DNA from: Mycobacterium sp. AZCC_0083
GTDB lineage: Bacteria; Actinomycetota; Actinomycetes; Mycobacteriales; Mycobacteriaceae
Assembly (NCBI RefSeq): GCF_014202335.1
Contig: NZ_JACHGP010000006.1
Location: 248,001 to 312,000 of the forward strand
Direction: 5' to 3'
Length of the DNA: 64,000 nucleotides
A program made the translations under genes and the position numbers. Below the pieces are notes generated by a model. The model was given only the letters and a program-made list of their open reading frames with translations, was not told the DNA's origin and made no database searches. Position 1 is the first letter of the stretch. The number at the start of each line of letters is the position of its first letter. Positions 61,737 through 64,000 of the stretch are shown piece by piece.

Positions 61737-64000
61737 ATGGGTTTTGCGAAGACGGCTGTCCTTGTCGGGCACGGCATGGTCGGCCACCGGTTCGTCGAGG
61801 CCTTGCGTTCCCGCGACGACGCTGGCGACTGGCGCGTCGTGGTGCTCGCCGAGGAGGACGACGCCGCCTACGACCGCGTTGGGCTCACCGGCTACACCGA
61901 GCATTGGGACCGTGGCCTTCTCGCTCTGCCGGGCAACCGGTATGGGGGCGACGACCTCGTCGAGTTGACGCTGCGCGACCGCGTCACCGACATCGACCGG
62001 TCCGCGAAGCACGTGACGACGGCGCAGGGCCGACGCATCTCCTACGACGCGCTGGTGCTGGCTACCGGGTCGTATGCGTTCATCCCGCCCGTGCCCGGCC
62101 ACGACCTGCAGAACTGCCACGTCTACCGCACGCTGGACGACCTCGACGCGATTCGCGCGGACGCGACCCGTGCCGTGTCGGCAGGCACCGCGGCCGGAGT
62201 GGTGATCGGCGGTGGGCTCCTCGGCTTAGAGGCCGCGAATGCGTTGCGCCAGTTCGGCTTGCATGCACACATCGTGGAGCGCGCACCGCGCCTGATGAAC
62301 CAGCAGCTCGACGAGGCCGGGTCCGCTCTGCTGAGCCGGATGATCGGCGGGCTGGGCATCTCGGTGCACGTCGACGTCGGCACCGACTCGATCGAACGGC
62401 TCGGTGACGACGCGGTCAGGGTGCTGCTCGGTGACGGCACGCTCATCGATGCAGGTGTCGTGATCTTCGCCGCAGGTGTCCGGCCGCGCGATGACCTGGC
62501 CCGGTCGGCGGGGTTGCCCATTGCCGACCGTGGTGGCGTGCTGACCGACTCATCCTGCGCCACAGTGGATCCCAACGTCTACGCGATAGGCGAGGTGGCG
62601 GCGATCGACGGGCGCTGCTATGGGCTGGTCGGGCCTGGGTACACCAGCGCCGAGGTGGTCGCCGACCGGCTGATGGGTGGTGCCGCCGAGTTCGGCGAGG
62701 CGGACACGTCGACCAAGCTCAAGCTGCTGGGCGTCGACGTGGCGAGCTTCGGCGATGCGATGGGTAGCACCCCGGATTGCCTCGAGGTGGTGATCAACGA
62801 CGCGGTCAAGCAGACCTACGCCAAGTTGGTGCTGTCCGACGACGCCGCCACGCTGCTCGGCGGCATCCTGGTGGGCGATGCCTCGGCCTACGGCATGCTG
62901 CGGCCGATGGTCGGCGAACTCCTGCCTGGCGACCCGTTGGGGATCATCGCACCGAGCGGAAGTGATTCGGGCGGTGCGCAACTGGGCGTCGGCGCGCTGC
63001 CGGGTGCCGCGCAGATCTGTTCGTGCAACAACGTGACCAAGGGCGATGTCACCGATGCGATCGCGGCCGGCTGCGGAGACGTTCCCGCGCTGAAGGCCTG
63101 CACCAGGGCGGGCACGTCGTGCGGGTCGTGCGTGCCGCTGCTCAAGCAGCTGCTCGAAGCGGAGGGTGTCGAGCAGTCCAAGGCGTTGTGCGAACACTTC
63201 GCGGTGTCGCGTGCGGAGCTCTTCGAGATCATCTCGGCCACCTCGGTGCGCACCTTCTCGGGGCTCATCGCACGTCACGGCACCGGAATGGGTTGCGACA
63301 TCTGCAAACCCGTCGTCGCGTCGATTCTGGCGTCGACGAGCAGCGACCACATCCTCGACGGCGAGCAGGCCTCCCTGCAGGACTCCAACGACCACTTCCT
63401 CGCCAACATCCAGAAGAACGGCAGCTACTCGGTGGTGCCGCGGGTGCCTGGCGGCGACATCACCCCCGAGCAGCTGATCCTCATCGGTGAGATCGCCCGC
63501 GACTTCGGCCTGTACACGAAGATCACCGGAGGCCAACGGATCGACATGTTCGGCGCCAGGGTCGACGAGCTACCCGAGATCTGGCGACGCCTGGTCGACG
63601 GCGGAATGGAATCCGGCCACGCGTACGGCAAGGCGCTGCGGACCGTGAAGAGTTGCGTCGGCAGCGACTGGTGCCGCTACGGCCAGCAGGATTCCGTGCA
63701 GATGGCGATCGATCTCGAACTGCGCTACCGCGGCCTGCGCGCCCCGCACAAGATCAAGATGGGGGTGTCGGGCTGCGCCCGCGAGTGTGCGGAGGCGCGT
63801 GGCAAGGACGTCGGCGTGATCGCCACCGAGACCGGCTGGAACCTCTACGTCGGTGGCAACGGTGGCGCGACGCCACGGCACGCCGAGCTGCTGGCCGGTG
63901 ACCTCGACGACGAGACGCTGGTCCGCTACATCGACCGTTTCCTGATGTTCTACGTCCGCACTGCCGACCGGCTGCAGCGCACCGCGCCGTGGGTGGAACA
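61737..64000 (+). CDS. nirB: assimilatory nitrite reductase large subunit NirB (3' end outside window)
   Basis: NADH-dependent siroheme nitrite reductase, first 754 residues visible; the frame is open to the last base, and the family runs to about 850. Start ATG 61737 (MGFAKTAVLVGHGMVGHRFV). FAD motif VGHGMVG and NADH motif VVIGGGLLGLEAANALRQFG; [2Fe-2S] BFD domain CSCNNVTKGDVTDAIAAGC and CTRAGTSCGSC; second CxxC region GMGCDICKP; siroheme/[4Fe-4S] Cys in VKSCVGSDWCRYGQQ and MGVSGCARECAEARGKD. All expected ligands are present so far. The 96-base gap before it has no clear GlnR box. Matches Rv0252 after the sdh1 operon. Confidence 0.92.
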   Translation, partial: MGFAKTAVLVGHGMVGHRFVEALRSRDDAGDWRVVVLAEEDDAAYDRVGLTGYTEHWDRGLLALPGNRYGGDDLVELTLRDRVTDIDRSAKHVTTAQGRRISYDALVLATGSYAFIPPVPGHDLQNCHVYRTLDDLDAIRADATRAVSAGTAAGVVIGGGLLGLEAANALRQFGLHAHIVERAPRLMNQQLDEAGSALLSRMIGGLGISVHVDVGTDSIERLGDDAVRVLLGDGTLIDAGVVIFAAGVRPRDDLARSAGLPIADRGGVLTDSSCATVDPNVYAIGEVAAIDGRCYGLVGPGYTSAEVVADRLMGGAAEFGEADTSTKLKLLGVDVASFGDAMGSTPDCLEVVINDAVKQTYAKLVLSDDAATLLGGILVGDASAYGMLRPMVGELLPGDPLGIIAPSGSDSGGAQLGVGALPGAAQICSCNNVTKGDVTDAIAAGCGDVPALKACTRAGTSCGSCVPLLKQLLEAEGVEQSKALCEHFAVSRAELFEIISATSVRTFSGLIARHGTGMGCDICKPVVASILASTSSDHILDGEQASLQDSNDHFLANIQKNGSYSVVPRVPGGDITPEQLILIGEIARDFGLYTKITGGQRIDMFGARVDELPEIWRRLVDGGMESGHAYGKALRTVKSCVGSDWCRYGQQDSVQMAIDLELRYRGLRAPHKIKMGVSGCARECAEARGKDVGVIATETGWNLYVGGNGGATPRHAELLAGDLDDETLVRYIDRFLMFYVRTADRLQRTAPWVE

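Overview
The window is high-GC DNA from a mycobacterium, most likely a rapidly growing Mycolicibacterium-type species. Evidence is the gene content and order: aftD, a DUF2613 gene, lpqI, a TetR gene, htdX-fabG4-fadA2, fadE5, the sdh1 operon, a small Rv0250c-like gene and nirB follow each other as in the Rv0236c-Rv0252 stretch of M. tuberculosis (synteny recalled from knowledge, not searched). Several blocks have been added to or swapped within that backbone.

Layout. 1-3592: zinc uptake operon (Zur-like repressor cut by the window edge, a candidate Zur box, a lipoprotein/ATPase/permease ABC importer) ending in a 50-residue PacL-like (DUF1490) protein. 3795-9358: cell-wall genes aftD, a DUF2613 membrane peptide and lpqI. 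9362-17931: an inserted amine/amino-acid block with a decarboxylase, amidohydrolase, class III aminotransferase, APC permease and glutamine-synthetase-like ligase on the minus strand, divergent from a stand-alone class II glutamine amidotransferase and an RpiR regulator. 17957-22918: the Rv0238-like TetR, then a TetR-controlled module with a membrane protein and a fused ABC exporter, a degraded 3' copy of htdX, and a methyltransferase. 23207-26836: htdX-fabG4 divergent from fadA2. 26954-31689: a TDT-family transporter, an F420-type oxidoreductase and a NarL-type two-component system. 31739-34903: fadE5 and a DapB-like dehydrogenase.

34914-54371 is a complete trehalose polyphleate (TPP)-type locus: a 3713-residue bimodular PKS divergent from papA3, mmpL10, a PE-PPE-domain acyltransferase and a FAAL ligase, closed by a Gap-like membrane protein. 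Both AT domains look malonyl-specific. Module 1 reduces only to hydroxyl and module 2 reduces fully, which fits an unbranched acyl chain with alternating reduced and less-reduced units. 54540-56357: a 2-oxoglutarate oxygenase, a flavin reductase and a small protein around a long hairpin. 56447-60349: succinate dehydrogenase 1 and a small companion. 60464-64000: an isocitrate-lyase/PEP-mutase-family protein, a membrane protein and the first three quarters or more of nirB.

The best candidates for undescribed biology are: the 9.4-17.9 kb block, which looks like a gamma-glutamylation route for an amine using an EgtC-like hydrolase; a 20-bp element found four times inside reading frames, always encoding G-A-S-x-A-T-G; a truncated PacL-like protein coupled to a zinc ABC importer instead of a P-type ATPase; and a duplicated, diverged htdX 3' end that marks a recombination scar. 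No tRNA, rRNA, CRISPR array, transposase or phage gene was seen.
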